NCBI GenBank assembly: GCA_937983545.1
Contig: CALJZP010000189.1
Location: 1-36,535, forward strand
Length of the DNA: 36,535 nt
Direction: 5' to 3'
Origin: an uncultured Azonexus sp.
Lineage (GTDB): Bacteria > Pseudomonadota > Gammaproteobacteria > Burkholderiales > Rhodocyclaceae
The notes below the pieces were generated by a model. The model was not told where the DNA came from and did not search any database. It saw nothing but the letters and a program-made list of their open reading frames with translations. A program made the translations under genes and the position numbers. The number at the start of each line of letters is the position of its first letter. The stretch's first letter is position 1. This document shows, piece after piece, positions 28,555-36,535 of this stretch.

Positions 28555-29702
28555 TGACCGACATTCGCCGTGACCTGGCCAGGAATACCCTGGCCATCCT
28601 GTGCATTCTCGGGCTGATCGGTCTGAGCCTGTGGGTGTTGCGTCCGTTTCTGGCAGCTTCAGTGTGGGCAGCGATGCTGGTGGTTGCCACCTGGCCCCTG
28701 TTCGTCAGTCTGGAGGCGCGTCTCGGTAATCGACGGGGCGTCGCGGTGCTGATCATGTGCATCGGCATGCTGCTCCTGTTGGTACTGCCTTTATGGCTGG
28801 CGCTGGACACCATTCTCGACCACGCCGGAGAGCTGACGGCGGCCGGCAAATCGGTAGCGAGCAATGGCCTTCCTTTGCCGCCCGACTGGGTCAAGTCATT
28901 GCCTCTGGTAGGCGAGCGTCTGGCTGCCGGCTGGAGCCAGGTGGCTGCCGGAGGCGCGGCCGGTATTGTCGCCAAGGCCACGCCTTATGCCGCCGATGCC
29001 GGTAAGTGGGTGCTCGCTCAGGTGGGTGGATTGGGCGGCATGCTGATCCAGTTCCTGCTGGTGGTCACGATCTCTGCCATCCTGTATTCCGGTGGTGAAA
29101 CGGGGGCGCGCATGGCGCGTCGTTTCGGGCGTCGGCTGGCCGGCGAACGGGGCGAGAATTCGATCGTCCTGGCCGGCCAGGCCATTCGTGGTGTAGCTCT
29201 CGGCGTCGGTGTCACCGCCATCGTGCAGACCTTGCTCGGCGGGCTTGGTCTGGCCGTCGCCGGCGTGCCCTTCGCCTCCTTGCTGTCGGCGCTGATGCTG
29301 ATGCTGTGCATTGCGCAAATCGGTCCCATGCTGGTTCTGCTGCCGGCGGTCGGCTGGATGTATTGGATGGGTGATACCGGCTGGGCGACCTTCCTGCTGG
29401 TGTGGAGCCTGATCGTCGGCACACTGGATAATTTCCTGCGCCCCATGCTCATCAAGCGCGGTGCCGACCTGCCACTGCTGCTGATCTTCGCCGGGGTCAT
29501 CGGCGGCATGCTCGGCTTCGGATTGATCGGCATTTTCGTCGGTCCGGTGGTGCTGGCCGTGACCTGGACGCTGATGCTGGCCTGGATCGAGGATGCGCTG
29601 GGCAAGGACGAATTGCCAGCCGAAGTCATTGACGAACCGGCTGCGGTTTCAGAGCCGTCGCAACCTGATCATCCGGAACCAGCCGCCGGCCAGGGTGGGT
29701 AG
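28554..29702 (+). CDS. AI-2E/PerM-family membrane transport protein
   Basis: 382 residues from ATG 28554; a TTG at 28551 is the only nearby alternative. About seven or eight membrane segments are visible: paired helices at the N-terminus (about 15-80), one near 155-175, and a dense C-terminal bundle (about 205-345). The family pattern GxLLPLL-like segment and the final FVGPVVLAVTWTLMLAWIE fit the PerM/YdiK/TqsA (UPF0118) superfamily. Members export autoinducer-2 or exchange ions; the substrate here is unknown. The cytoplasmic C-tail is acidic and proline-rich. The 3' end overlaps the convergent methyltransferase gene by 54 bp. Confidence 0.85.
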   Translation: MTDIRRDLARNTLAILCILGLIGLSLWVLRPFLAASVWAAMLVVATWPLFVSLEARLGNRRGVAVLIMCIGMLLLLVLPLWLALDTILDHAGELTAAGKSVASNGLPLPPDWVKSLPLVGERLAAGWSQVAAGGAAGIVAKATPYAADAGKWVLAQVGGLGGMLIQFLLVVTISAILYSGGETGARMARRFGRRLAGERGENSIVLAGQAIRGVALGVGVTAIVQTLLGGLGLAVAGVPFASLLSALMLMLCIAQIGPMLVLLPAVGWMYWMGDTGWATFLLVWSLIVGTLDNFLRPMLIKRGADLPLLLIFAGVIGGMLGFGLIGIFVGPVVLAVTWTLMLAWIEDALGKDELPAEVIDEPAAVSEPSQPDHPEPAAGQGG

Positions 29703-30242
29703 GTCGTGCTCCAGTGCCAGGTCGGGCGTTGCGACGAGTAAATCCTCGAACACGACATCCAGTCGCGTCGCGACACGGCGCAGCAACGGGTTGAGCAGGC
29801 GGCGCATCAGCGCCGGCTGCCCGCGACGCAGAAATTTGTCGAACACCAGGATGCTGCCACCGGGCCGCACAACGCGCGCAATCTCGGCAAAGCAATCCGC
29901 CGGTTGCGGCACGACGGCCAGGATCAGATGCAATACGGCATGATCGAAGGCGGCATCGGCAAAGGGCAGGCGCTGGGCATCGCCCTGGACCGGCGCGAAA
30001 TCGACATGCCGGGCACGCGGCAGGGCGCGACGCAGCATGGCCTGGGTCAGGTCGAGCCCGACATAGCGGTGCTGGGGCGGCAGGTAGGGCAGGTCGAGGC
30101 CGGTGCCGACGCCAGCGAGCAGCACGCACCCCGCTTCTGCCGGCAACGCGGCCAGGCTGCGCTGGCGGGCGGTCCGCGTTACCTGGCCGATGGCCGCATC
30201 GTAGAACGGTGCGATCAGCGTGTAGCTGTGTTTGAGGCTCAA
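29649..30242 (-). CDS. Class I SAM-dependent methyltransferase
   Basis: 197 residues. The predicted start is TTG 30242, which overlaps the apaG TGA by 4 nt (TTGA) and implies translational coupling. The N-terminus [14 protein letters not shown] resembles UbiE/PmtA-type enzymes. SAM motif I is [16 protein letters not shown]; motif II region has [31 protein letters not shown] and [18 protein letters not shown] complete the fold. The substrate is not evident: lipid, quinone or small-molecule methylation are all possible. It forms a two-gene minus-strand unit with apaG. Confidence 0.83.
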   Translation of the reverse strand: MSLKHSYTLIAPFYDAAIGQVTRTARQRSLAALPAEAGCVLLAGVGTGLDLPYLPPQHRYVGLDLTQAMLRRALPRARHVDFAPVQGDAQRLPFADAAFDHAVLHLILAVVPQPADCFAEIARVVRPGGSILVFDKFLRRGQPALMRRLLNPLLRRVATRLDVVFEDLLVATPDLALEHDLPTLAGGWFRMIRLRRL

Positions 30243-30619
30243 TGCAGGGCGCGCGGAATGGCGAGGACGAATTCGGGAATTTCCGCCTCGAAATGCGTGC
30301 CGTCTTCGGCGACCATCTGGTAGCTGCCTTTCATCGTGCCGATAGGGGTCGTCAGCGCCGAGCCGCTGGTGTACTGGTAGCTTTCACCGGGCTGGAGCAG
30401 CGGTTGTTGGCCGACCACGCCCAGACCTCGAACTTCCTGCACGTGATTGTTGGCGTCGGTGATGATCCAGTGCCGGGAGACCAGTTGGGCCGGTATCTCG
30501 CCGACGTTGCGGATGGTGATCGTGTAGGCGAAGACGTAGCGGTCGTTCTCCGGGTCGGACTGATCGGGAATGAACTGCGGTATCGGGTGGACTTCGATTC
30601 GGTACTTGTTGTCGGGCAT
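30239..30619 (-). CDS. apaG: ApaG protein (Co2+/Mg2+ efflux-associated, fibronectin III-like fold)
   Basis: 126 residues (E. coli ApaG 125), from ATG 30619; an upstream extension to 30652 would nearly reach the rpe start. The family pattern is clear: [24 protein letters not shown], the [16 protein letters not shown] glycine-rich loop, then [18 protein letters not shown] and [10 protein letters not shown]. The fold is a small beta-sandwich; its exact role is not settled, although it affects divalent cation resistance and resembles a domain of F-box proteins. It is divergent from rpe with 36 bp between starts. Confidence 0.95.
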   Translation of the reverse strand: MPDNKYRIEVHPIPQFIPDQSDPENDRYVFAYTITIRNVGEIPAQLVSRHWIITDANNHVQEVRGLGVVGQQPLLQPGESYQYTSGSALTTPIGTMKGSYQMVAEDGTHFEAEIPEFVLAIPRALH

Positions 30620-30655
30620 GGGATAATTTCGTTCGTTATTGTTCAGGGACACATC

Positions 30656-31357
30656 ATGTCAGCCAAAGATTACGTCATTGCACCGAGCATTCTGTCCGCC
30701 AACTTCGCCAAGCTGGGCGAGGAAGTGGCCAACGTCATCGCCTCGGGGGCCGACTGGATTCACTTTGACGTGATGGACAACCATTATGTTCCCAACCTGA
30801 CCATCGGTCCGCTGGTTTGCGAAGCAATCCGCCCGTGCACCACGGCGCCGATCGACGTGCACCTGATGGTCAAGCCGGTCGACCGCATCATCCCCGATTT
30901 CATCAAGGCCGGGGCCAACATCATCACCTTCCACCCGGAAGCCTCCGAACACATCGACCGCAGCCTGTCCCTGATCCGCGAAGGCGGCTGTCAGGCCGGC
31001 CTGGTCTTCAACCCGGCGACGCCGCTCGTCCACATGGACTACGTTATGGACAAGCTCGACGTCGTGCTGCTGATGAGCGTGAACCCCGGCTTCGGCGGGC
31101 AGAAATTCATCCCCGGCACGCTGGCCAAGGCAAAGCAGACGCGTGCCAAGCTGGATGCCTACGAACAGCAGACCGGCCGGCGCATCCGCCTGGAGATCGA
31201 TGGTGGCGTCAACACCGCCAACATCGCCGAGATCGCCCGCGCCGGGGTCGATGCCTTCGTTGCCGGGTCGGCCGTCTATGGGGCCGGCAAGGACAGCGAC
31301 CCGCATCGCTACGATTCGATCATCGGCGCGCTGCGCGGCGAACTCGGGAAGGTCTGA
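30656..31357 (+). CDS. rpe: Ribulose-phosphate 3-epimerase
   Basis: 233 residues, TIM barrel. ATG 30656 gives the standard [15 protein letters not shown] start. Metal and substrate motifs: [19 protein letters not shown] (His, Asp), [11 protein letters not shown] (His), [14 protein letters not shown] and EIDGGVN (Asp). It interconverts ribulose-5-phosphate and xylulose-5-phosphate in the pentose phosphate and Calvin pathways. In many betaproteobacteria gph and trpE follow; here the next gene is a LysR regulator on the opposite strand. Confidence 0.97.
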   Translation: MSAKDYVIAPSILSANFAKLGEEVANVIASGADWIHFDVMDNHYVPNLTIGPLVCEAIRPCTTAPIDVHLMVKPVDRIIPDFIKAGANIITFHPEASEHIDRSLSLIREGGCQAGLVFNPATPLVHMDYVMDKLDVVLLMSVNPGFGGQKFIPGTLAKAKQTRAKLDAYEQQTGRRIRLEIDGGVNTANIAEIARAGVDAFVAGSAVYGAGKDSDPHRYDSIIGALRGELGKV

Positions 31358-31387
31358 GCGCTTCCTCATCGCCCATTTCGACGGAAT

Positions 31388-31405
31388 GCCGCTCGCCAAA
31401 GCGGC
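31388..31405 (+). terminator. Weak hairpin downstream of rpe
   Basis: GCCGCT (31388-31393) and AGCGGC (31400-31405) can form a 6-bp stem with a 6-nt loop, followed by TTCCTT. It lies between the convergent ends of rpe and the LysR gene. Weak candidate. Confidence 0.35.
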
Positions 31406-31452
31406 TTCCTTCGGTCGACGGCGGTGCGCGCTCGGCGGCAAGCATCGCAAGT

Positions 31453-32355
31453 TCAACGGTCCCAGTAGGGGGTCGGCCCGAAGCGCTTCATCAGGAATTC
31501 GATAAAGGCGCGGACTTTTAGCGGCAAATGCCGATTGGGCAGATGAACGGCGTAGATGAAACGTTCGGTTGGTACATAGCCGGGCAAAACTTCGATCAGG
31601 CGCCCCTCCTGCAGATCCTTGCCGACGATGAAGGTCGGTAGCAGGGCCAGCCCGAGGCCGCCGAGTACCGCCTGGGACAAGGCTTCGTCGTCATTGATGC
31701 GCAGGGTGCCGGATACCGGAATCGAGACATCTCCGTTATATCCATTGAGGTGCCACATCCCCTGGGTGTTCATGAAGGTGTAATCCAGGCAGTTATGCAG
31801 GACCAGATCTTCCGGAATGAGCGGAATTCCGCGACGGGCGAGATAGGACGGGCTTGCGCAAATCTTGCGGCGGATCGGGGCCAGTTGGCGTGCAACCAGA
31901 TTCTGGCCCGGCTCGCGGGTGATGCGCAGGGCTATGTCGTATCCCTCGTCTGCAAGGTCGACGAGGCGGTCGCTGATCGTCAGGTCAACGCTGAGGTCGG
32001 GATACAGCGCCATGAAGTCGGGCAGGGCCGAGGCTACGTGCATGGTGCTGAAGGCGACCGGGGCGCTGATCTTCAGCTTGCCGCGCGGCTCCTGGTGCAG
32101 TCGCGAAATCGTTGTGTCCGCCTGGCTGAGCTCTTCCAGTATGCGGTCGCAGTGTTCGAAATAGGCTTCGCCAACATCGGTCAGGCTCAGGCTGCGGGTG
32201 CTCCGGTGCAGCAAGCGTACCCCCAGGTCGCTCTCCAGGCGGCTAACGGCTTTGCTGACGCGCGATTTCGAGACATTGAGACGGCGCGCGGCCTCCGAGA
32301 AACTGTGGACTTTGACCACATGGGCAAAGATAAGCATGTCGTTGATGTCGTGCAT
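31453..32355 (-). CDS. LysR-family transcriptional regulator (copy 1)
   Basis: 300 residues. The N-terminal winged helix-turn-helix (about 1-62, SFSEAARRLNVSKSRVSKAVSRLE) is followed by a type 2 periplasmic-binding-like effector domain (about 90-295). It resembles the CrgA/DsdC-like LTTR branch. The effector is unknown. It is a clear paralogue of the regulator at 34616-35527; both end in PYWDR and share EALSQAVLGGLG and LLPTFIVGK. The ATG at 32355 has no Shine-Dalgarno, and a promoter candidate lies so close (32367-32395) that the mRNA would be almost leaderless. A dyad overlaps that promoter, suggesting autoregulation. gdhA is divergent, 335 bp away. Confidence 0.92.
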   Translation of the reverse strand: MHDINDMLIFAHVVKVHSFSEAARRLNVSKSRVSKAVSRLESDLGVRLLHRSTRSLSLTDVGEAYFEHCDRILEELSQADTTISRLHQEPRGKLKISAPVAFSTMHVASALPDFMALYPDLSVDLTISDRLVDLADEGYDIALRITREPGQNLVARQLAPIRRKICASPSYLARRGIPLIPEDLVLHNCLDYTFMNTQGMWHLNGYNGDVSIPVSGTLRINDDEALSQAVLGGLGLALLPTFIVGKDLQEGRLIEVLPGYVPTERFIYAVHLPNRHLPLKVRAFIEFLMKRFGPTPYWDR

Positions 32356-32366
32356 GGGGGTAGATT

Positions 32367-32395
32367 GTTATCAAAATAGAAACAGTTTTGTTCAA
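32367..32395 (-). promoter_or_regulatory. Putative sigma70 promoter of LysR copy 1
   Basis: On the minus strand TTGAAC (32395-32390) and GATAAC (32372-32367) are 17 bp apart, each 4/6 to consensus. The predicted start near 32360 leaves only about 5 nt before ATG 32355. Confidence 0.4.
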
Positions 32396-32402
32396 ATTCT
32401 AT
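32376..32402. repeat. Imperfect dyad ATAGAA-N15-TTCTAT, candidate LysR operator
   Basis: ATAGAA (32376-32381) and TTCTAT (32397-32402) are perfect inverted arms around a 15-bp centre that covers the -35 element of the LysR promoter candidate. LysR proteins usually bind such dyads in their divergent regions. Confidence 0.4.
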
Positions 32403-32597
32403 GGCTTATCAAGCCCGCCTTCCGGCTCTATGATCCGATTCTCGAAAAACGGCCGAATTGATTTCCTCAAAACAATCCAGGGGAGTTGGTGAGGGGTAGC
32501 CTGTTATGCATGGCCTGTGGCCGTTCTCGGTGGTTTCTGCACAGCCCCTGGCGCTCACTCTGCTTTCCCCGTCGAAGCGGCTGCTGATTGTTGCTGA

Positions 32598-34034
<1,437 letters not shown>

Positions 34035-34060
34035 GTAATTCGGCCGGCAGGGAGGGCGCC

Positions 34061-34291
34061 ATGTTCCATGAGTTTCACGACCTGACGACCGAGATGAAGG
34101 CTAGCGATCGGTATCTTCGTAGTCTGTCCGGGATGCACCGCACGCTTGATCAGAAGATCGGGAACATGGCGGTGTGCACGGAGCAAGGCGTGCCGGAGCA
34201 AATCCGGGTCGTCAAAAACAAGAAGCGGGCGATCAAGGCTGGGCGCTACGCCTTGCTTCAGCCGATCAGCCTTGCCCGGACCGGTTCCTGA
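34061..34291 (+). CDS. YdcH-like small helical protein (DUF465)
   Basis: 76 residues from ATG 34061, with GGGAGGG just upstream (34050-34056). The N-terminus MFHEFHDLTTEMKASDRYL and the LDQKIGNMA core, then a basic KNKKRAIKAGRYALLQ segment, match the DUF465/YdcH pattern of a short helical hairpin. Function is unknown. The tail after residue 67 is longer than usual and polar. It lies 26 nt after gdhA and may be co-transcribed. The TGA stop is 6 nt before the next ATG. Confidence 0.75.
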   Translation: MFHEFHDLTTEMKASDRYLRSLSGMHRTLDQKIGNMAVCTEQGVPEQIRVVKNKKRAIKAGRYALLQPISLARTGS

Positions 34292-34297
34292 GGCCGC

Positions 34298-34555
34298 ATG
34301 GGCAGCTTGCGTGGCAACGCCTCGAGTCCTGCGCACCGGCGCTATGAAAGACATCCGGTCAGCTGCGAAATCGATGGCGAGGTTTTTTCCGGCTACTACT
34401 GGGTGGCTGGCATGATTCTCGTCGTCTCGACGGCAACGGGCGGCACCAGTCGCCAACTGGCCAACCGGCAACCGGACGATCTGGCAAGGAGCCTGCTGCG
34501 GGATATGTTGTTGGCCAACCGGGAGCGCGCCGCCACCCCTCCCGGGGCATCGTGA
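34298..34555 (+). CDS. Small protein of unknown function downstream of the YdcH-like gene
   Basis: 85 residues from ATG 34298, with GAGG 4 nt upstream that overlaps the preceding stop. The centre is protein-like (VSCEIDGEVFSGYYWVAGMI, then LVVSTATGGTSRQL) and the end is helical (DDLARSLLRDMLLANRER). I recognise no named domain. Close spacing to the YdcH-like gene suggests one unit, gdhA-ydcH-like-this gene. It could be a spurious frame in GC-rich DNA, but the beta-rich core followed by an amphipathic helix argues for a real small protein. Confidence 0.55.
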   Translation: MGSLRGNASSPAHRRYERHPVSCEIDGEVFSGYYWVAGMILVVSTATGGTSRQLANRQPDDLARSLLRDMLLANRERAATPPGAS

Positions 34556-34615
34556 CCCCGGCAAGGTGGACATCGCCCGCCGCCGCACGCTCACCTGCGA
34601 CCAGTGACCGGTGTT

Positions 34616-35527
34616 TCAGCCGGCCTGTCGATCCCAATACGGCTCAGCGCCAATATGGGAAAGCATGAAATCAATGAAAACCCGGACCTTGTTGGGCAGG
34701 TGGCGCGTCGGCAGATACATCGCGTAGACATGGCGCTCGACCGGGATGTACTCGGACAGGACAGCCTGCAGGTCTCCGTTCTGCAGCGCCTTGCCGACAA
34801 TGAAAGTCGGCAGCAGTCCGACGCCCAGTCCGCCGAGGACGGCCTGAGACAGGGCTTCGTCATCGTCCACGTGGAGCGGGCCGTTGATCGGCACGGATAT
34901 TTCCCCCTCCGGGCCGGTGAAGCGCCATCGTCCGGGTTCGCCGGAGCGCGTGTAATCCAGGCAGTTGTGCTCGATCAGATCGGCTGGCGTCCGGGGGATG
35001 CCGCGGCGGCGAAAATACTCCGGGGTGGCGCATAGCTGGCGCCGAACCGGTGCCAGCGGGCGCGCCACCAGATTCGGCGGCGGGTCGCCGCTGACGTGAA
35101 TGGCCACGTCAAAACCTTCCTCGGCCAGGTTAACCCAGCGATCCGTGATGCTGAGGTCGATCTTGAGCTCCGGGTGGCGCGGCAGGAATTCGGCCAGGGC
35201 CGGGGCGACGTGCAGGGTGCCAAACGCCACCGAAGCGCTGACGCGCAAGACGCCCCGCGCTTCGTTGCTCAGGCTGCCGACCAGTTTCTCCGCCTCCGTT
35301 GCTTCCTCCAGAATGCGAGCGCAGTGCTCGGCCACTGCGGCACCGATTTCGGTCAGGCTGAGGTAGCGGGTGGTTCGGTTCAGCAAGTGTGCGCCGAGCG
35401 ATTTTTCCAGCTTGGCTACGGACTTGCTGATCGCCGAGCGGGACGTCCCGGCCCGCCTGGCCGCCTCCGAAAAGCTGCCGGCTTCGACCACCCGCGCAAA
35501 AACTGCCATCAGATTCAAATCAGCCAT
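34616..35527 (-). CDS. LysR-family transcriptional regulator (copy 2)
   Basis: 303 residues from ATG 35527. The winged helix-turn-helix is at about 1-60 (SFSEAARRAGTSRSAISKSVAKLE) and the effector-binding domain at about 88-295. It is paralogous to the regulator at 31453-32355 over its whole length, with roughly half of the residues identical by eye and the same final PYWDR. Its start is divergent from rnk, with 115 bp between. The effector is unknown. Confidence 0.93.
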   Translation of the reverse strand: MADLNLMAVFARVVEAGSFSEAARRAGTSRSAISKSVAKLEKSLGAHLLNRTTRYLSLTEIGAAVAEHCARILEEATEAEKLVGSLSNEARGVLRVSASVAFGTLHVAPALAEFLPRHPELKIDLSITDRWVNLAEEGFDVAIHVSGDPPPNLVARPLAPVRRQLCATPEYFRRRGIPRTPADLIEHNCLDYTRSGEPGRWRFTGPEGEISVPINGPLHVDDDEALSQAVLGGLGVGLLPTFIVGKALQNGDLQAVLSEYIPVERHVYAMYLPTRHLPNKVRVFIDFMLSHIGAEPYWDRQAG

Positions 35528-35558
35528 TGGCGCCTGTCTCTCCTGTTCGCGTCGTGCC

Positions 35559-35586
35559 TTGTTATTGTTTCCTGTTGGGATACATT
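35559..35586 (+). promoter_or_regulatory. Putative sigma70 promoter of rnk
   Basis: TTGTTA (35559-35564) and TACATT (35581-35586) are 16 bp apart, each 4/6 to consensus, in an AT-richer patch between LysR copy 2 and rnk. Confidence 0.35.
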
Positions 35587-35642
35587 TTGATGCCGATTAT
35601 ATGGCTATCGAGATCGCTGTTCGAACGGTAGGATGCCATCCC

Positions 35643-36053
35643 ATGAATGCCACCGATTTTACGAAAACGTGCGTATTGCCCTGTGATTCATCGATATTCG
35701 GCGATCCTGTATTGAGCGTCGAGGACTACGCGCGCTTGCGTGAATATGCCATGAACGATGAACTGGCGGATGAACTGGATCGGGCAATTGTAGTTCAAAA
35801 GGAACGGGTTCCGGACGATGTGGTCACCATGAACGCTCGTTGCAGCTATCTGGACGAGCGTTTGGGAACGCAGCGTGAAATCGAACTGGTCTTTCCAGAA
35901 GAGGCCGATCCGGCGGCGGGCAAGGTCTCTGTGCTGACGCCGGTTGGCAGTGCACTGATCGGCTTGAGGGTAGGCCAGGAAATCGCCTGGGATTTTCCCG
36001 ACGGTTCCGTGCGGCGATTGAAAGTCACCGGCGTCTGCAAAGCCGCTGCTTAG
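35643..36053 (+). CDS. rnk: Regulator of nucleoside diphosphate kinase Rnk (GreA/GreB C-terminal fold)
   Basis: 136 residues from ATG 35643, the same length as E. coli Rnk. TAGGA about 10 nt upstream is the likely ribosome site; an in-frame ATG at 35601 would add 14 residues. The N-terminal helical part (about 1-50) has AMNDELADELDRA. The C-terminal GreA/GreB-like FKBP domain has PDDVVTMNARC, EIELVFPEEADPAAGKVSVLTPVGSALIGLRVG-type motifs and WDFPDG. Rnk binds RNA polymerase but lacks the long Gre coiled coil. It also affects nucleoside triphosphate pools. Confidence 0.9.
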   Translation: MNATDFTKTCVLPCDSSIFGDPVLSVEDYARLREYAMNDELADELDRAIVVQKERVPDDVVTMNARCSYLDERLGTQREIELVFPEEADPAAGKVSVLTPVGSALIGLRVGQEIAWDFPDGSVRRLKVTGVCKAAA

Positions 36054-36146
36054 GTTCACCGGTCGACGACGCTTGTTTTAGTGCGCACTTCTGCTGGCTC
36101 AGCGGCGGGGTGCTCCTCCTTTCATGACCATTCCACGGAGAGTTTG

Positions 36147-36392
36147 ATGGTGCTTTTTATCGAAACAGTTGCGGAAACGCAGAAAACCACGCTGGCAGCC
36201 GCTGGCGTTTTTGCGGAGAGCTTTCTGGCCGCTACCGAGAGAGTGCTGGAGCTCCATATCGAGCTGACTCGAGCCGCTGTCAATACATCTGCCGAGATGG
36301 CGCAGGAGTGCATCGACGTTTGCCTCGTCAGGGAAAATGTGCTTTCACCGAGTTTCCTGCTCCGGTTCGCGTCGGCCTTGCAACCAGAATAA
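36147..36392 (+). CDS. Short phasin-like protein
   Basis: 81 residues from ATG 36147, preceded by GGAG (36137-36140); a GTG at 36081 would add 22 residues with no good ribosome site. The sequence is almost entirely alpha-helical and amphipathic (ETQKTTLAAAGVFAESFL, ERVLELHIELTRAAVN), a pattern like the Phasin_2 domain that coats polyhydroxyalkanoate granules. It is shorter than typical phasins (110-190 residues), so a helical protein of other function remains possible. Confidence 0.5.
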   Translation: MVLFIETVAETQKTTLAAAGVFAESFLAATERVLELHIELTRAAVNTSAEMAQECIDVCLVRENVLSPSFLLRFASALQPE

Positions 36393-36419
36393 ATACCGGC
36401 CGGATTTTGCCGGAGCGGC

Positions 36420-36468
36420 GGCAAGCCGTTATCCTGAGTGGGTTTCGACCCTGCCTTGTCGGCTTGCC
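36420..36468 (+). repeat. 9-bp inverted repeat abutting the last start codon
   Basis: GGCAAGCCG (36420-36428) and CGGCTTGCC (36460-36468) are perfect inverted arms separated by 31 nt. The right arm ends directly before the ATG at 36469 and covers where a ribosome site would be. Confidence 0.45.
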
Positions 36469-36535
36469 ATGAAATTTTCCCGCATTTTCCTGAACCGTCT
36501 GCAGAGCCAGGCGAGTACCGACGACACGGTCGTCG
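36469..36535 (+). CDS. Start of an unidentified gene (3' truncated by window)
   Basis: ATG 36469 opens a frame of 22 codons to the window end (MKFSRIFLNRLQ...). The start is basic and amphipathic. Too short to assign; no clear Shine-Dalgarno is visible because a repeat arm occupies the site. Confidence 0.35.
   Translation, partial: MKFSRIFLNRLQSQASTDDTVV

Noticed and set aside
32549-32564. Sigma54-like GG-N10-GC element upstream of gdhA (TGGCGCT-N4-CTGCT)
   Set aside because: Three mismatches to the consensus, GC-rich context and no IHF-like site nearby; chance match is likely. RpoN dependence of gdhA would reopen it.

Overview
The window looks like the chromosome of a betaproteobacterium, most likely order Rhodocyclales (a Dechloromonas/Azonexus/Zoogloea-type organism). 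This is inferred from the protein sequences, the GC-rich coding bias, the gene order dsbC / dcw cluster / lpxC / M23 peptidase / secA / argJ, and a PEP-CTERM protein. No database search was possible. No tRNA, rRNA, CRISPR array, prophage or insertion sequence was seen.

Layout. (1) 1-3798: the 3' part of a UbiH/UbiF-type ubiquinone hydroxylase, periplasmic disulfide isomerase dsbC, and a membrane PAS-GGDEF diguanylate cyclase. (2) 3799-4102: AT-rich intergenic region with a sigma70-type promoter and 10-bp-phased MraZ boxes. (3) 4103-21543: a complete division and cell wall (dcw) cluster on one strand, mraZ-rsmH-ftsL-ftsI-murE-murF-mraY-murD-ftsW-murG-murC-ddlB-ftsQ-ftsA-ftsZ-lpxC. Most junctions are 1-4 nt stop/start overlaps, and a 6-codon mini-ORF links murF to mraY. 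These genes make UDP-MurNAc-pentapeptide, lipid I and lipid II, the division synthase FtsW/FtsI with FtsQ and FtsL, the FtsA-FtsZ ring, and lipid A through LpxC. (4) 21550-27192: a 62-residue membrane protein, a dciA-like gene on the minus strand, an M23 (LytM) peptidase, secA and argJ, ending at a strong bidirectional terminator. (5) 27261-28553: a minus-strand NIDO-domain PEP-CTERM protein, then a 483-bp low-GC region with two divergent sigma54-like -24/-12 elements and an IHF-like site between them. (6) 28554-31357: a PerM/AI-2E family permease, a class I methyltransferase and apaG (minus strand), and rpe. (7) 31453-36535: two paralogous LysR regulators flanking NADP-type glutamate dehydrogenase gdhA and two small genes, then rnk, a short phasin-like gene and the start of one more gene.

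Most of the window is conserved core genome. The less ordinary parts are the divergent sigma54-type control region next to the PEP-CTERM gene, whose rightward transcript has no recognised product; the mini-ORF relay between murF and mraY; the hairpin that holds the lpxC -10 element in its loop; and the LysR/gdhA/LysR segment with its small unknown genes. I do not see a clearly new multi-gene defence or metabolic system here.
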